DNA from: Aromatoleum petrolei | GTDB lineage: Bacteria > Pseudomonadota > Gammaproteobacteria > Burkholderiales > Rhodocyclaceae | NCBI RefSeq assembly: GCF_017894385.1 | Contig: NZ_CP059560.1 | Span: forward strand, 4,348,501-4,412,500 | DNA: 64,000 nucleotides | Direction of reading: 5' to 3' | In this document: positions 1-7,999 of the stretch, piece by piece | Numbering within the stretch: position 1 is the stretch's first letter | Layout of the letters: every line of letters starts with the position of its first letter | The notes under the pieces: generated by a model | The model's database searches: none | What the model saw: the letters and a program-made list of their open reading frames with translations, nothing else | Told to the model about the DNA's origin: nothing | Made by a program: the position numbers and the translations under genes

Positions 1-1
1 G

Positions 2-1717
2 CCGAATCTCGTCGACTACGAGGCGACGCGGCGTGCCTTCTCGTGGGACCTCGCGCGCGAGGCGCTCGCGGGCCTGCCCGGCGGGGCGCTCAACATCGCC
101 TACGAGACAGTCGTGCGTCACGCGGGCGGACCGCTGCGCGACCGCCTGGCATTCCGCTTCCTCGGCCAGGACGGAGCCGTGCGCGACCTGAGCTACGCCG
201 ATCTCGCGGAACTCACCGCACGCTTCGCCAACGTGCTGCGCGGGCTCGACGTCGTGCGTGGCGAGCGCGTGTTCGTGCTCACCGGGCGCATCCCCGAGCT
301 CTATGCCGCGGTGCTGGGCGGCCTGCGCGCCGGTTGCGCGGTGTCGCCGCTGTTCTCGGCCTTCGGGCCCGAACCGATCGCGACGCGCCTGAACATCGGC
401 CAGGGCGCGGTGCTGGTGACGACCGAGTTGCTGTATCAACGCAAGGTGGCGAAGATCCGCGGCGAGCTGACGACGCTGCGCCACGTGCTGCTGGTGTCGG
501 ACGACGGCACGACCACCGAGGTGCCGGACACGCATGACTTCGGGCGCCTGATGGCCGCGGCCTCGGACGACTTCCCCACCGTGCCGACGCGCCCCGATGA
601 GCTCGCGCTGCTGCATTTCACGAGCGGCACGACGGGCACGCCCAAGGGCGCGATGCACGTGCATGGCGCGGTGGCGACGCACTGGGCGACCGGCCTCTAC
701 GCGCTCGACCTGCATCCCAACGACGTGTTCTGGTGCACGGCCGACCCCGGCTGGGTCACCGGCACCTCCTACGGCATCATCGCGCCGCTGCTGCACGGCG
801 TGACCTCCATCGTCGACGAGGGCGACTTCGACGCCGAGCGCTGGTACCGCATCCTGCACGAGCAGAAAGTCACCGTCTGGTACACCGCGCCGACCGCGAT
901 CCGCATGTTGATGAAGGCGGGGCCGGAACTCGCGAAACGCTACGAATTCCCGCAACTGCGCTTCGTCGCCAGCGTCGGCGAGCCGCTCAACCCCGAGGCC
1001 GTGTGGTGGGGCAAGGAGGTGCTGGGCTTGCCGATCCACGACAACTGGTGGCAGACGGAGACCGGCGGCATCATGATCGCCAACGTGCCGGCGCTGGACA
1101 TCAAGCCCGGTTCGATGGGCCGTCCGCTGCCAGGCGTCGAGGCCGCGATCGTGCGCGAAGGCAAGGACGGCCTGGTCGAGGTCGTCGATGAGCCCGACGT
1201 CGAGGGCGAACTCGCACTGCTGCGCGGCTGGCCGGCGATGCTGCGCGGCTACCTGAACAACGAGGAACGCTACCGCAAGTGCTTCTCGGGCGTGTGGTAC
1301 CTCACCGGCGACCTCGCGCGGCGCGACGCTGACGGTTACTTCTGGTTCGTCGGGCGCAAGGACGATGTCATCAAGTCGGCCGGTCACCTGATCGGCCCCT
1401 TCGAGGTAGAAAGCGTGCTGATGGAGCACCCGGCGGTCGCCGAAGCCGGCGTGATTGGCAAGCCCGACGAGATGGTCGGCGAAATCGTGAAGGCCTTCGT
1501 GTCGCTGAAGAAGGGCTATGAGCCGAGCGAGGCGTTGCGCATGGAACTCCTCGCACATGCGCGCCGGAAGCTCGGCGCCGCGGTCGCGCCCAAGGAGATC
1601 GACTTCGCGACGACGCTGCCGCGCACGCGCAGCGGCAAGATCATGCGCCGGCTGCTGAAGGCGCGCGAACTGGGTCTGCCGGAAGGGGACACCTCGACGC
1701 TGGAGGCCGGCGCATGA
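2..1717 (+). CDS. AMP-forming acyl-CoA synthetase (acetyl-CoA synthetase-like), 5' partial
   Basis: Activates a short carboxylic acid, probably acetate or similar, with ATP and CoA through an acyl-adenylate in the cytoplasm. The frame is open from base 2, and residues before the GTG at 113 (NIAYETVV then [10 protein letters not shown]) match the family, so the true start lies outside the window. The P-loop-like motif [14 protein letters not shown] is at about 610-650. The adenylate-binding WWQTETGG, the hinge [14 protein letters not shown] and the C-terminal catalytic Lys in [10 protein letters not shown] all follow. The stop overlaps the next gene by 4 nt (ATGA), so it heads an operon with a 2-oxoacid dehydrogenase. 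Family is certain; substrate is not, and propionate or another short acid is possible. Confidence 0.9.
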   Translation, partial: PNLVDYEATRRAFSWDLAREALAGLPGGALNIAYETVVRHAGGPLRDRLAFRFLGQDGAVRDLSYADLAELTARFANVLRGLDVVRGERVFVLTGRIPELYAAVLGGLRAGCAVSPLFSAFGPEPIATRLNIGQGAVLVTTELLYQRKVAKIRGELTTLRHVLLVSDDGTTTEVPDTHDFGRLMAAASDDFPTVPTRPDELALLHFTSGTTGTPKGAMHVHGAVATHWATGLYALDLHPNDVFWCTADPGWVTGTSYGIIAPLLHGVTSIVDEGDFDAERWYRILHEQKVTVWYTAPTAIRMLMKAGPELAKRYEFPQLRFVASVGEPLNPEAVWWGKEVLGLPIHDNWWQTETGGIMIANVPALDIKPGSMGRPLPGVEAAIVREGKDGLVEVVDEPDVEGELALLRGWPAMLRGYLNNEERYRKCFSGVWYLTGDLARRDADGYFWFVGRKDDVIKSAGHLIGPFEVESVLMEHPAVAEAGVIGKPDEMVGEIVKAFVSLKKGYEPSEALRMELLAHARRKLGAAVAPKEIDFATTLPRTRSGKIMRRLLKARELGLPEGDTSTLEAGA

Positions 1718-2715
1718 ACGCGACGCGCAAACCGAAGGCGGCGGCCCCCGAACGCCCGTTCAAGCTGCAGCTCCTTGCCGACATGCTGCGCATCCGCCGC
1801 ATGGAGGAGAAGTGCGCCGAGCTCTACGGCGCGCAGAAGATCCGCGGCTTCCTGCACCTCTACATCGGCGAGGAGGCCTGCGCGACCGGCGCGATGCACG
1901 CGCTCGATGCGGACGACAACGTCGTCGCGACCTACCGTGAGCACGGCCACGCGCTGCTACGCGGCGTGCCGATGGATGTGATCATGGCCGAGATGTTCGG
2001 CAAGGCGGCCGGCTGCTCGCGCGGGCGGGGAGGCTCGATGCACCTCTTCGACGCATCGCGGCGTTTCTACGGTGGCAACGCCATCGTCGGCGGCGGCCTG
2101 CCGCTGGCGGTGGGGCTCGCGCTGGCGGACCGCATGCAGGGCATCCGCCGCGTCACCGCGTGCTTCTTCGGCGAGGGCGCGGTCGCCGAGGGCGCGTTCC
2201 ACGAAGGCATGAACCTCGCGGCGCTTTGGCGGCTGCCGGTGCTCTTCCTGTGCGAGAACAACCTGTACGCGATGGGCACCGCGCTCGACCGTTCGGAGTC
2301 GCAGACCGAGCTGTGCGTGAAGGCGGCGAGCTACAAGGTGCCGACGCTGAAGGTGGACGGCATGGACGTGCTGGCGGTGCATGAGGCGACGCGCCGCGCC
2401 GCGCAGCAGGTGCGCGAGGAGGGCGGCCCCTTCTTCGTCGAGTTCCGCACCTTCCGCTTCCGCGCGCACTCGATGTTCGACCCAGAGCTGTACCGCGACA
2501 AGGCCGAGGTCGAGGAATGGAAGAAGCGCGGGCCGATCCACAGCTTCTCCGCGCAACTGAAGGCCGTGGGCGAGCTGACCGAGGACGGCTTCCTCGACCT
2601 CGATGCGGAAGCCGAGGCGGAGGTCGCCGCCGCGGTCGCGTTCGCAGAAGGGGCCCCGTGGGAGCCGGTCGAGGACCTGCTGCGCGACGTCACGACACCG
2701 GGAGTGCAGCGATGA
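1714..2715 (+). CDS. 2-oxoacid (pyruvate/acetoin-type) dehydrogenase E1 alpha subunit
   Basis: Thiamine-diphosphate-dependent decarboxylase subunit, 333 aa, the normal length for an E1alpha. The residues after [11 protein letters not shown] (about 74-84) and RGGSMHLFD (about 105-113) are typical active-site loops. The ThDP motif is GEG (153-155), 26 residues, then NN (182-183); the usual motif has GDG, so the Asp is conservatively changed to Glu. It starts within the ATGA overlap with the ligase and ends in another 4-nt overlap with E1beta, so the chain is translationally coupled. The alternative reading is acetoin dehydrogenase AcoA, which sequence alone cannot separate from pyruvate dehydrogenase. 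Confidence 0.9.
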   Translation: MNATRKPKAAAPERPFKLQLLADMLRIRRMEEKCAELYGAQKIRGFLHLYIGEEACATGAMHALDADDNVVATYREHGHALLRGVPMDVIMAEMFGKAAGCSRGRGGSMHLFDASRRFYGGNAIVGGGLPLAVGLALADRMQGIRRVTACFFGEGAVAEGAFHEGMNLAALWRLPVLFLCENNLYAMGTALDRSESQTELCVKAASYKVPTLKVDGMDVLAVHEATRRAAQQVREEGGPFFVEFRTFRFRAHSMFDPELYRDKAEVEEWKKRGPIHSFSAQLKAVGELTEDGFLDLDAEAEAEVAAAVAFAEGAPWEPVEDLLRDVTTPGVQR

Positions 2716-3695
2716 GAATCAGCTACCGCGAGGCCATGCGCCAGGCGCTGCACGACGCGCTCACGAGTGATCCGCGCGTATTCCTGATGGGCGAGGACGT
2801 GGGCCGCTACGGCGGCACCTATGCGGTGTCCAAGGGCTTCTACGACGAGTTCGGCCCCGAGCGCATCCGCGACACGCCGCTCTCCGAACTGGGCTTCGTC
2901 GGCGCCGGCATCGGCGCGGCGCTGGGTGGCATGCGCCCGATCGTCGAGGTCATGACGGTGAATTTCAGCCTGCTCGCGCTCGACCAGATCGTGAATAGTG
3001 CCGCGCTGCTGCGCCACATGTCGGGCGGCCAGGTGTCGGTGCCGCTGGTGATCCGCATGGCCACCGGCGCCGGGCGCCAGCTCGCGGCCCAGCACTCGCA
3101 CAGCCTGGAGAACTGGTATGCCCACATCCCCGGCATCCGCGTCCTCGCCCCGGCGACCATCGCCGACGCGCGCGGCATGCTCGCCCCGGCGCTCGCCGAC
3201 CCCGATCCCGTCGTGATCTTCGAGCACGCTCAGCTCTATAACATGGAAGACGAGCTGCGAGATGAGCCAAATGAGGACTGGCGGTGCGACATCGAGCGCG
3301 CGGCGATCCGCCGTCCCGGCAGCCAGGTCAGCGTCATCACCTACGGCGGCAGCCTGCCCAAGGCGCTGGAGGCCGCCGCCGAGCTCGCGCGCGACGGCAT
3401 CGACGTCGAGGTCGTCGACCTGCGCGTGCTGCGCCCGCTCGATACGGAGACCATCGAGGAGTCGGTGAGCCGCACGCACCGCGCGCTGATCGTCGACGAG
3501 GGCTGGCGCAGCGGCAGCCTGGCCGCGGAGGTGATGGCGCGCATTGTTGAGGACTGCTTCTACGACCTCGATGCGCCACCGGTGCGCGTGTGCAGCGAGG
3601 AGGTGCCGATCCCCTACGCGAAGCACATGGAAGACGCGGCGCTGCCGCAGCCGGCGAAGATCGTCGCGGCGGTGAGGGAGATGCTCAATGTTTGA
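2712..3695 (+). CDS. 2-oxoacid dehydrogenase E1 beta subunit
   Basis: Partner of the preceding E1alpha, forming the alpha2beta2 decarboxylase. The frame is open further upstream, but ATG 2712 overlaps the E1alpha stop and gives [13 protein letters not shown], the standard N-terminus, for 327 aa. Recognisable motifs are [12 protein letters not shown] (about residues 22-33), [20 protein letters not shown], and the C-terminal transketolase domain with [17 protein letters not shown]. The stop overlaps the E2 start by 8 nt. Acetoin, pyruvate and branched-chain E1beta proteins are very alike, so the substrate is left open. Confidence 0.9.
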   Translation: MRISYREAMRQALHDALTSDPRVFLMGEDVGRYGGTYAVSKGFYDEFGPERIRDTPLSELGFVGAGIGAALGGMRPIVEVMTVNFSLLALDQIVNSAALLRHMSGGQVSVPLVIRMATGAGRQLAAQHSHSLENWYAHIPGIRVLAPATIADARGMLAPALADPDPVVIFEHAQLYNMEDELRDEPNEDWRCDIERAAIRRPGSQVSVITYGGSLPKALEAAAELARDGIDVEVVDLRVLRPLDTETIEESVSRTHRALIVDEGWRSGSLAAEVMARIVEDCFYDLDAPPVRVCSEEVPIPYAKHMEDAALPQPAKIVAAVREMLNV

Positions 3696-4908
3696 CTTCA
3701 CGCTGCCCTCCCTCGGCGCCGACATGGACGAGGGCAAGCTCATCGAATGGAAGGTGAAGCCCGGCGACACGGTGCACAAGGGTCAGGTCGTCGCGATCGT
3801 CGATACCTCGAAGGCGGCGGTCGACGTGGAGATCTGGCAGGACGGCGTCGTGCATGAACTGCTGGTCGAGGCGGGGGAGCGGATTCCCGTCGGCACGGCG
3901 TTGGCGACCCTGCTCGAACCCGGCGAAAAGGCACCGCCGAAGGGGGCGCCGTCGAAGGGCGCGCGGGCAGGCGGGAAGGAAGCGAGGCGTGCGGCCGGGG
4001 GCGCTGCGGCCGTGGGAGAAGGACGGCCACTGGCCGCCGCTGCGGCCGTTCACGCAGAAGGCGCCCGCCTGCGCATCTCGCCGGCTGCGCGCAAGCGTGC
4101 CGACGCGCTCGGGGTGGATATCGCGCGCCTCACGGGCTCCGGCCCCGGTGGCGCGGTGACGCTGGCCGATGTCGAGGCCGCCGCGCAGCCCGGCGCGCCG
4201 AAGGCCGTCGAAGCCATTCCGGCGGCACATCCCGAAGCCGACAGGAACGCCGAGATGCGCCGCGCAATCGCCGCGGCGATGAGCCGCTCGAAGCGCGAGA
4301 TCCCGCATTACTACCTCGTCGAGACGATCCCGATGGCGCGCGCGCAGCGGTGGCTCGCACAGGCGAACGAGGGGCGGCCGATCACCGCGCGTCTGCTGAT
4401 GGCGGTGCTGCAACTGAAGGCCGTCGCCGCGGCGCTCGCGCAGTATCCCGACCTGAACGGCATCTTCCGCGACGGCTGTTTCGAGCCGGTGCAGGCCGCG
4501 CACATCGGCGTCGCGATCTCGCTGCGCCAAGGCGGGCTGATCGCCCCCGCGCTGCACGACGTCGGCAGCAAGCCGCTCGACCAGCTGATGCGCGAGCTCG
4601 CCGATCTCGTGAAGCGCACGCGCGCCGGTTCGCTGCGCAGCTCAGAGATGTCGGACCCGACGATCACCGTGACGAATCTCGGCGATCAGGGCGTGGAAGC
4701 CGTGATGGGTGTGATCTACCCGCCGCAGGTCGCGCTCGTCGGCTTCGGCCGCATCATGGAGCGGCCGTGGGTTGAGGACGGCGCGCTGCTCGCGCTGCCG
4801 ACCGTCGTCGCGAGCCTCGCGGCGGATCACCGCGTCTCGGACGGGCACCGCGGGGCGCTGTTCCTCGCGGAACTGCGCGAGCGACTGCAACGGCCCGAGG
4901 AGTTGTGA
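3688..4908 (+). CDS. Dihydrolipoamide acyltransferase (E2)
   Basis: Takes the acyl group from E1 on a lipoyl arm and passes it to CoA, forming the core of the complex. The 406-aa protein has one N-terminal lipoyl domain with the modified Lys42 in [10 protein letters not shown]. An Ala/Gly/Lys-rich linker follows (about 85-115). The peripheral subunit-binding domain is at about 120-155 ([26 protein letters not shown]). The catalytic domain ends with ADHRVSDG, giving His381 and Asp385. It overlaps E1beta by 8 nt. No E3 gene is visible in the window; it may lie upstream or be shared with another complex. Confidence 0.92.
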   Translation: MFDFTLPSLGADMDEGKLIEWKVKPGDTVHKGQVVAIVDTSKAAVDVEIWQDGVVHELLVEAGERIPVGTALATLLEPGEKAPPKGAPSKGARAGGKEARRAAGGAAAVGEGRPLAAAAAVHAEGARLRISPAARKRADALGVDIARLTGSGPGGAVTLADVEAAAQPGAPKAVEAIPAAHPEADRNAEMRRAIAAAMSRSKREIPHYYLVETIPMARAQRWLAQANEGRPITARLLMAVLQLKAVAAALAQYPDLNGIFRDGCFEPVQAAHIGVAISLRQGGLIAPALHDVGSKPLDQLMRELADLVKRTRAGSLRSSEMSDPTITVTNLGDQGVEAVMGVIYPPQVALVGFGRIMERPWVEDGALLALPTVVASLAADHRVSDGHRGALFLAELRERLQRPEEL

Positions 4909-4944
4909 CCGGGAAGGGCGACAGGGACAAACAAGGGGAAGGCG

Positions 4945-5196
4945 ATGGCCGAGAAATATCCCGAACTGCGCGCGAATGTGATCGCGATCCTGCGTGGCAT
5001 CGCGCCCGAGGTCGAGGCGGACGAGTTGCGCGACGACCGGCCGCTGCGCCAGCAGGTCGACCTCGATTCGATGGACTGGCTCAACTTCCTGATCGGGATC
5101 AGCGAGCAGCTGAAGGTGAGCATCCCCGAGGCGGACTACGGCCGCCTCGTGACGCTGGGGAATCTGCTCGACTACCTGCGCGCGAAGCTCGGCTAG
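4945..5196 (+). CDS. Acyl carrier protein
   Basis: An 83-aa acidic protein with the phosphopantetheine site Ser42 in the motif DLDSMDW. GGGGAAGGCG precedes the ATG at 4945. It follows the E2 gene by 36 nt on the same strand and is probably the last gene of the operon. It is distinct from the housekeeping fatty-acid ACP, whose motif is DSLD. A free carrier protein next to an acyl-CoA synthetase and an oxoacid dehydrogenase suggests an acyl transfer role, but the acceptor reaction is unknown. Confidence 0.85.
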   Translation: MAEKYPELRANVIAILRGIAPEVEADELRDDRPLRQQVDLDSMDWLNFLIGISEQLKVSIPEADYGRLVTLGNLLDYLRAKLG

Positions 5197-5229
5197 CGGG
5201 GCTCACATCGCCCCCGCGCCCCCACGCGC

Positions 5230-6051
5230 TCAGACGCCCGGTTGCTGCATGATCACCACCTGCGCCGGCATCGGCGCGGGGAAACCGGCTGCCGCAAGAG
5301 TCTCGCGGATGACGCGGTTGCCGTCGAAATACACCTGCCAGTAGTGGTCGTTGTGGCAGAAGGGGCGCACGGCGAGCACCGGGCCGACGAGGTTGAATTC
5401 GAGGATGTCGACTTCCGGCGCGGGGTCGGCGAGTACGTTCGGTACCGCGAGCAGCTTTTCGCGCAGCAATTGCATCGCGGTGAGGTGGTCGGCGCTGCCC
5501 GCGAGCTGGCATTTCAGCTCGACGCGGCGGTAGGGGTTGGCGGTGAAGTTCTGGATCGTGTCGCCGAATACCTTGCCGTTCCCCACCAAGGTCATGACGT
5601 TGTCGGGGGTGTTGATCGCGGTCGCGAACAGGCCGATCTCCTTTACGGTGCCGATCACGCCGGCCGCGCTGATGAAGTCGCCGACCTTGAACGGGCGCAG
5701 CACCACGACGAAGATGCCCGCGGCGAGGTTGCCGAGCAGTCCGCCCCAGGCCGCGCCGATGGCGACGCCGATACCGGCGACCAGGGCGGCGAAGGTGGTG
5801 GTCTGCACGCCGAAGTAGCCGAGGATGGCGACGACCAGGATGATGTTCAGGGTCACCGACAGGAAGCTGCCGACGTAGCGCATCAGCGTCGGGTCGACCT
5901 TCTGGCGCTCCATCGCCTGCTGCAGCAGGCGCCCGGCGAGTCCGATCAGCCAGCGGCCGACGATCCAGAAGATGATTGCTGCGACGACTTTCAGACCGAT
6001 GTCGGTGGCGTAGGTCATGACGAGCTGGCCGTATGTGTCCATCTGTTCCAT
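5230..6051 (-). CDS. Small-conductance mechanosensitive channel (MscS family)
   Basis: Inner-membrane channel opened by membrane tension, protecting against hypo-osmotic shock. The frame is open to 6129, but ATG 6051 (MEQMDTYGQLV) has GGAG 7 nt upstream and gives 273 aa, close to E. coli MscS (286). Helices are visible at about residues 15-35, 55-75 and 80-105. The third is the Gly/Ala-rich pore helix (AALVAGIGVAIGAAWGGLLG), followed by the beta domain (FKVGDFI...GTVKEIGLFAT). It ends convergently with the acyl carrier protein gene. Confidence 0.9.
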   Translation of the reverse strand: MEQMDTYGQLVMTYATDIGLKVVAAIIFWIVGRWLIGLAGRLLQQAMERQKVDPTLMRYVGSFLSVTLNIILVVAILGYFGVQTTTFAALVAGIGVAIGAAWGGLLGNLAAGIFVVVLRPFKVGDFISAAGVIGTVKEIGLFATAINTPDNVMTLVGNGKVFGDTIQNFTANPYRRVELKCQLAGSADHLTAMQLLREKLLAVPNVLADPAPEVDILEFNLVGPVLAVRPFCHNDHYWQVYFDGNRVIRETLAAAGFPAPMPAQVVIMQQPGV

Positions 6052-6241
6052 GGCAATGCTCCGGGTCGGGTGACGGAAAGTGGAGACGGCACCTGGAATG
6101 CAGGAAATGTCGTGCGCGTCATGCAACAAGACTAGACCGCAAATATTGCAAATGCACGGTCAAACGTCATGAAACGGGTCATCCGTGCAGTTGCGTCGCC
6201 CCGAACGTGTGCGGCAGATGATGTGGAGCGCAGACATGACA

Positions 6242-6281
6242 CCGGCCCGAGCCGGGCGATTGCTCGCCCGGGACGGGCCGG
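6242..6281. terminator. Long interrupted hairpin downstream of the hsp20 pair
   Basis: Arms CCGGCCCG (6242-6249) and CGGGCCGG (6274-6281) enclose CCGGGCGA (6252-6259) and TCGCCCGG (6264-6271) around a 4-nt loop. It lies just downstream of the second hsp20 stop. No U-run follows on either strand, so it is at best a weak or Rho-assisted terminator or an mRNA 3'-end stabiliser. Confidence 0.45.
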
Positions 6282-6313
6282 CGTTGCGGGGGCAAGGCTT
6301 CGCGGGAGAGGCC

Positions 6314-6694
6314 TTACATCACGGCGATTTCGATCTTGCGCGGCTGCGCGTGCTCGGCTTTCGGGATGCGCAGCTTCAGCGCGCCCTGGTTGAACTCGGC
6401 CGAGACCTTGTTCGCATCGAGCTCCTTCGACAGGGTGAACACGCGGCGGTAGCGGGGCAGCGTCACCTCGGCATGGGACGATTCCATGCCCTCGGGCGCG
6501 TCAAGACTGATCTCGCCCTCTATCGTCAGCGTGTCGCCTTCGATCTGCAGGTTCAGCTTGTCCTTCGGCACGCCCGGCAGGTCGGCGTACAGGGTGATCC
6601 CGCCCGCATCCTCGATGACGTCGACGGGCGGCAGCAGGGCCATCTCGCTGGCCGCCGTCTCAGGCTTGCGGGTGACGTTGGTGGTGTCGCTCAT
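6314..6694 (-). CDS. Hsp20/alpha-crystallin small heat-shock protein
   Basis: ATP-independent holdase chaperone, 126 aa. The alpha-crystallin domain runs from about residue 22 to the end: VDVIEDAGGITLYADLPGV opens it, and the A-x-x-x-n-G-x-L signature appears as AEFNQGALKLRIPK. GGAGGAA precedes the ATG. It starts 13 nt after the upstream hsp20 gene, so the two are co-transcribed. The N-terminal arm is short (about 20 residues), which in this family usually means smaller oligomers or hetero-oligomers with the partner Hsp20. Confidence 0.92.
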   Translation of the reverse strand: MSDTTNVTRKPETAASEMALLPPVDVIEDAGGITLYADLPGVPKDKLNLQIEGDTLTIEGEISLDAPEGMESSHAEVTLPRYRRVFTLSKELDANKVSAEFNQGALKLRIPKAEHAQPRKIEIAVM

Positions 6695-6707
6695 GTCCGG
6701 TTCCTCC

Positions 6708-7151
6708 TCACTCGATGCTGATGCGGCGCGGCTGGGCGGCCTGCCTGCGCTGGACGCTGACGTGCAGCACGCCGTCGCGGTACTTCGCGCTCACGCCGTT
6801 CGGGTCGGCGTCGTCGGGCAGGGTCACGACGCGGCGGAAACGCCCGGAGAAGCGCTCGTCGATATGCACCGTGGCTTTGGCTTCCTTCGGTGGCAGGACG
6901 CTCGCGCGCTCGCCGGTGACCGTCAGCACGCCCTTTTCGAGCTGCACGTCGATCGTCGCCGGGTCGATGCCGGGCGCGAAGGCGTAGATCTCGATGGACT
7001 GCGGCGTGTTGCCGACATTCATCGCGGGGAAGCCGCCGCGCGCGAGACCGCGAATGCTGGGAGAGAACTCGTACGACTGCTGCATTTCGCGCTGCAGGCG
7101 ATCGAGTTCGGACAACAGATCGCGGGGAAACACTGATCGGTAGAACATCAT
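6708..7151 (-). CDS. Hsp20/alpha-crystallin small heat-shock protein
   Basis: First gene of the small heat-shock pair, 147 aa. It has an N-terminal arm (FPRDLLSELDRLQREMQQ) and the alpha-crystallin domain from about residue 45 (MNVGNTPQSIEIYAFAPGID) to the VSAKYRDGVLHVSVQ signature. Two adjacent ATGs (7151 and 7148) follow AAGGAGG. The second has the better spacing (6 nt), so translation may begin one codon later. A sigma32-like promoter lies 53-80 nt upstream. Confidence 0.92.
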   Translation of the reverse strand: MMFYRSVFPRDLLSELDRLQREMQQSYEFSPSIRGLARGGFPAMNVGNTPQSIEIYAFAPGIDPATIDVQLEKGVLTVTGERASVLPPKEAKATVHIDERFSGRFRRVVTLPDDADPNGVSAKYRDGVLHVSVQRRQAAQPRRISIE

Positions 7152-7203
7152 GATCCTCCTTCGGACAGAGACGGGCGTCCGCTCGCAACGCCCATGTCTC
7201 CGG

Positions 7204-7231
7204 ATATAGAGGCGGTCGGCAGGACTTCAAG
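7204..7231 (-). promoter_or_regulatory. Sigma32-type heat-shock promoter for the hsp20 pair
   Basis: On the minus strand, CTTGAA (7231-7226), a 14-nt spacer and CTCTATAT (7211-7204) match the RpoH consensus CTTGAAA-N13/14-CCCCATNT with two mismatches in the -10. It sits 53 nt before the first hsp20 start codon. Sequence match is seen directly; the role is inferred from the two chaperone genes downstream. Confidence 0.6.
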
Positions 7232-7295
7232 TCCACGTGCCAACCGCCGGGCCGGAAGGAGGAGGGGAGCCGCGGCGCGGCCCGCGGAGGAGCGG

Positions 7296-7865
7296 TCAGG
7301 CGAAGTTGCCGAGCGGCTCGACGGAGCCGTCGAGCGCCATCAGCAGGGTCTCCACCTGCAGGCCGGGGTGCTTGTCCGTGATGGCGGTGGCTAGGCGATC
7401 CAGGTGGTCGCGGTGCACGGCGGCTTCGCGCACGGGTTCGGACGCCAGGTCTTCCCCGAGGATCGCCTTGTACGCGCCGCAGTCGCGGTGGTCCATGACG
7501 ACGACCTTCTTCACGTCGTGCAGCTCGATGGCGACGGCAAGATGATCCCAGAAGGTGCGGTTCCAGGCGGGGTATTTGTCCGTCAGCGCGCCGAGCGAGG
7601 CGCCGGCGAGCACGATGTGGTCGTACTTGTGCGTGAGACCTCGGTCCGCCATGTAGTGCTCGACGCTGTCCATGAGGCGGAAGTCCATGCAGGTGAGCAG
7701 CAGGATGTCCGTATGGCCGCCGGCGAGCGCGGGGCGGGTCTGCGAGACGGTGCCCAGCAGCGCGATGCCCGCCGCGAGGGTCGCGCGCGTGAGGAAGGTG
7801 CGACGGGCCTCGGAGTGATCTTCCCCATGCCCGTGCTTGCAGTTGCAGTGGTCGTGAGAGTCCAT
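7296..7865 (-). CDS. Exported beta-carbonic-anhydrase-like protein
   Basis: 189 aa from ATG 7865. The N-terminus is rich in His and Cys (DSHDHCNCKHGHGEDH), a possible metal-binding tail. A Tat-like signal follows (EARRTFLTRATLAAGIALLG, cleavage near AGG), so the mature protein is probably periplasmic. Metal-site motifs of beta-carbonic anhydrases are present: CMDFR (Cys-x-Asp-x-Arg) and, about 70 residues later, HRDC (His-x-x-Cys). It is shorter than most beta enzymes, and CO2 hydration is not certain. A TTG at 7910, with GAGG 7 nt before it, would add 15 residues and is an alternative start. It has its own AT-rich upstream region (7911-7999). Confidence 0.7.
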   Translation of the reverse strand: MDSHDHCNCKHGHGEDHSEARRTFLTRATLAAGIALLGTVSQTRPALAGGHTDILLLTCMDFRLMDSVEHYMADRGLTHKYDHIVLAGASLGALTDKYPAWNRTFWDHLAVAIELHDVKKVVVMDHRDCGAYKAILGEDLASEPVREAAVHRDHLDRLATAITDKHPGLQVETLLMALDGSVEPLGNFA

Positions 7866-7999
7866 TGTTCGCCGTTCTTTTTGATGGAATTCAGATGGAG
7901 CCGGGCGCAATGGTATACCTCGGAAAGATCTCGAAATATGCGTTAAGAATACTTAATGGTGCTGGGGAAAATCGCCAATTCCCTGGCGAGCCAGGCTTG

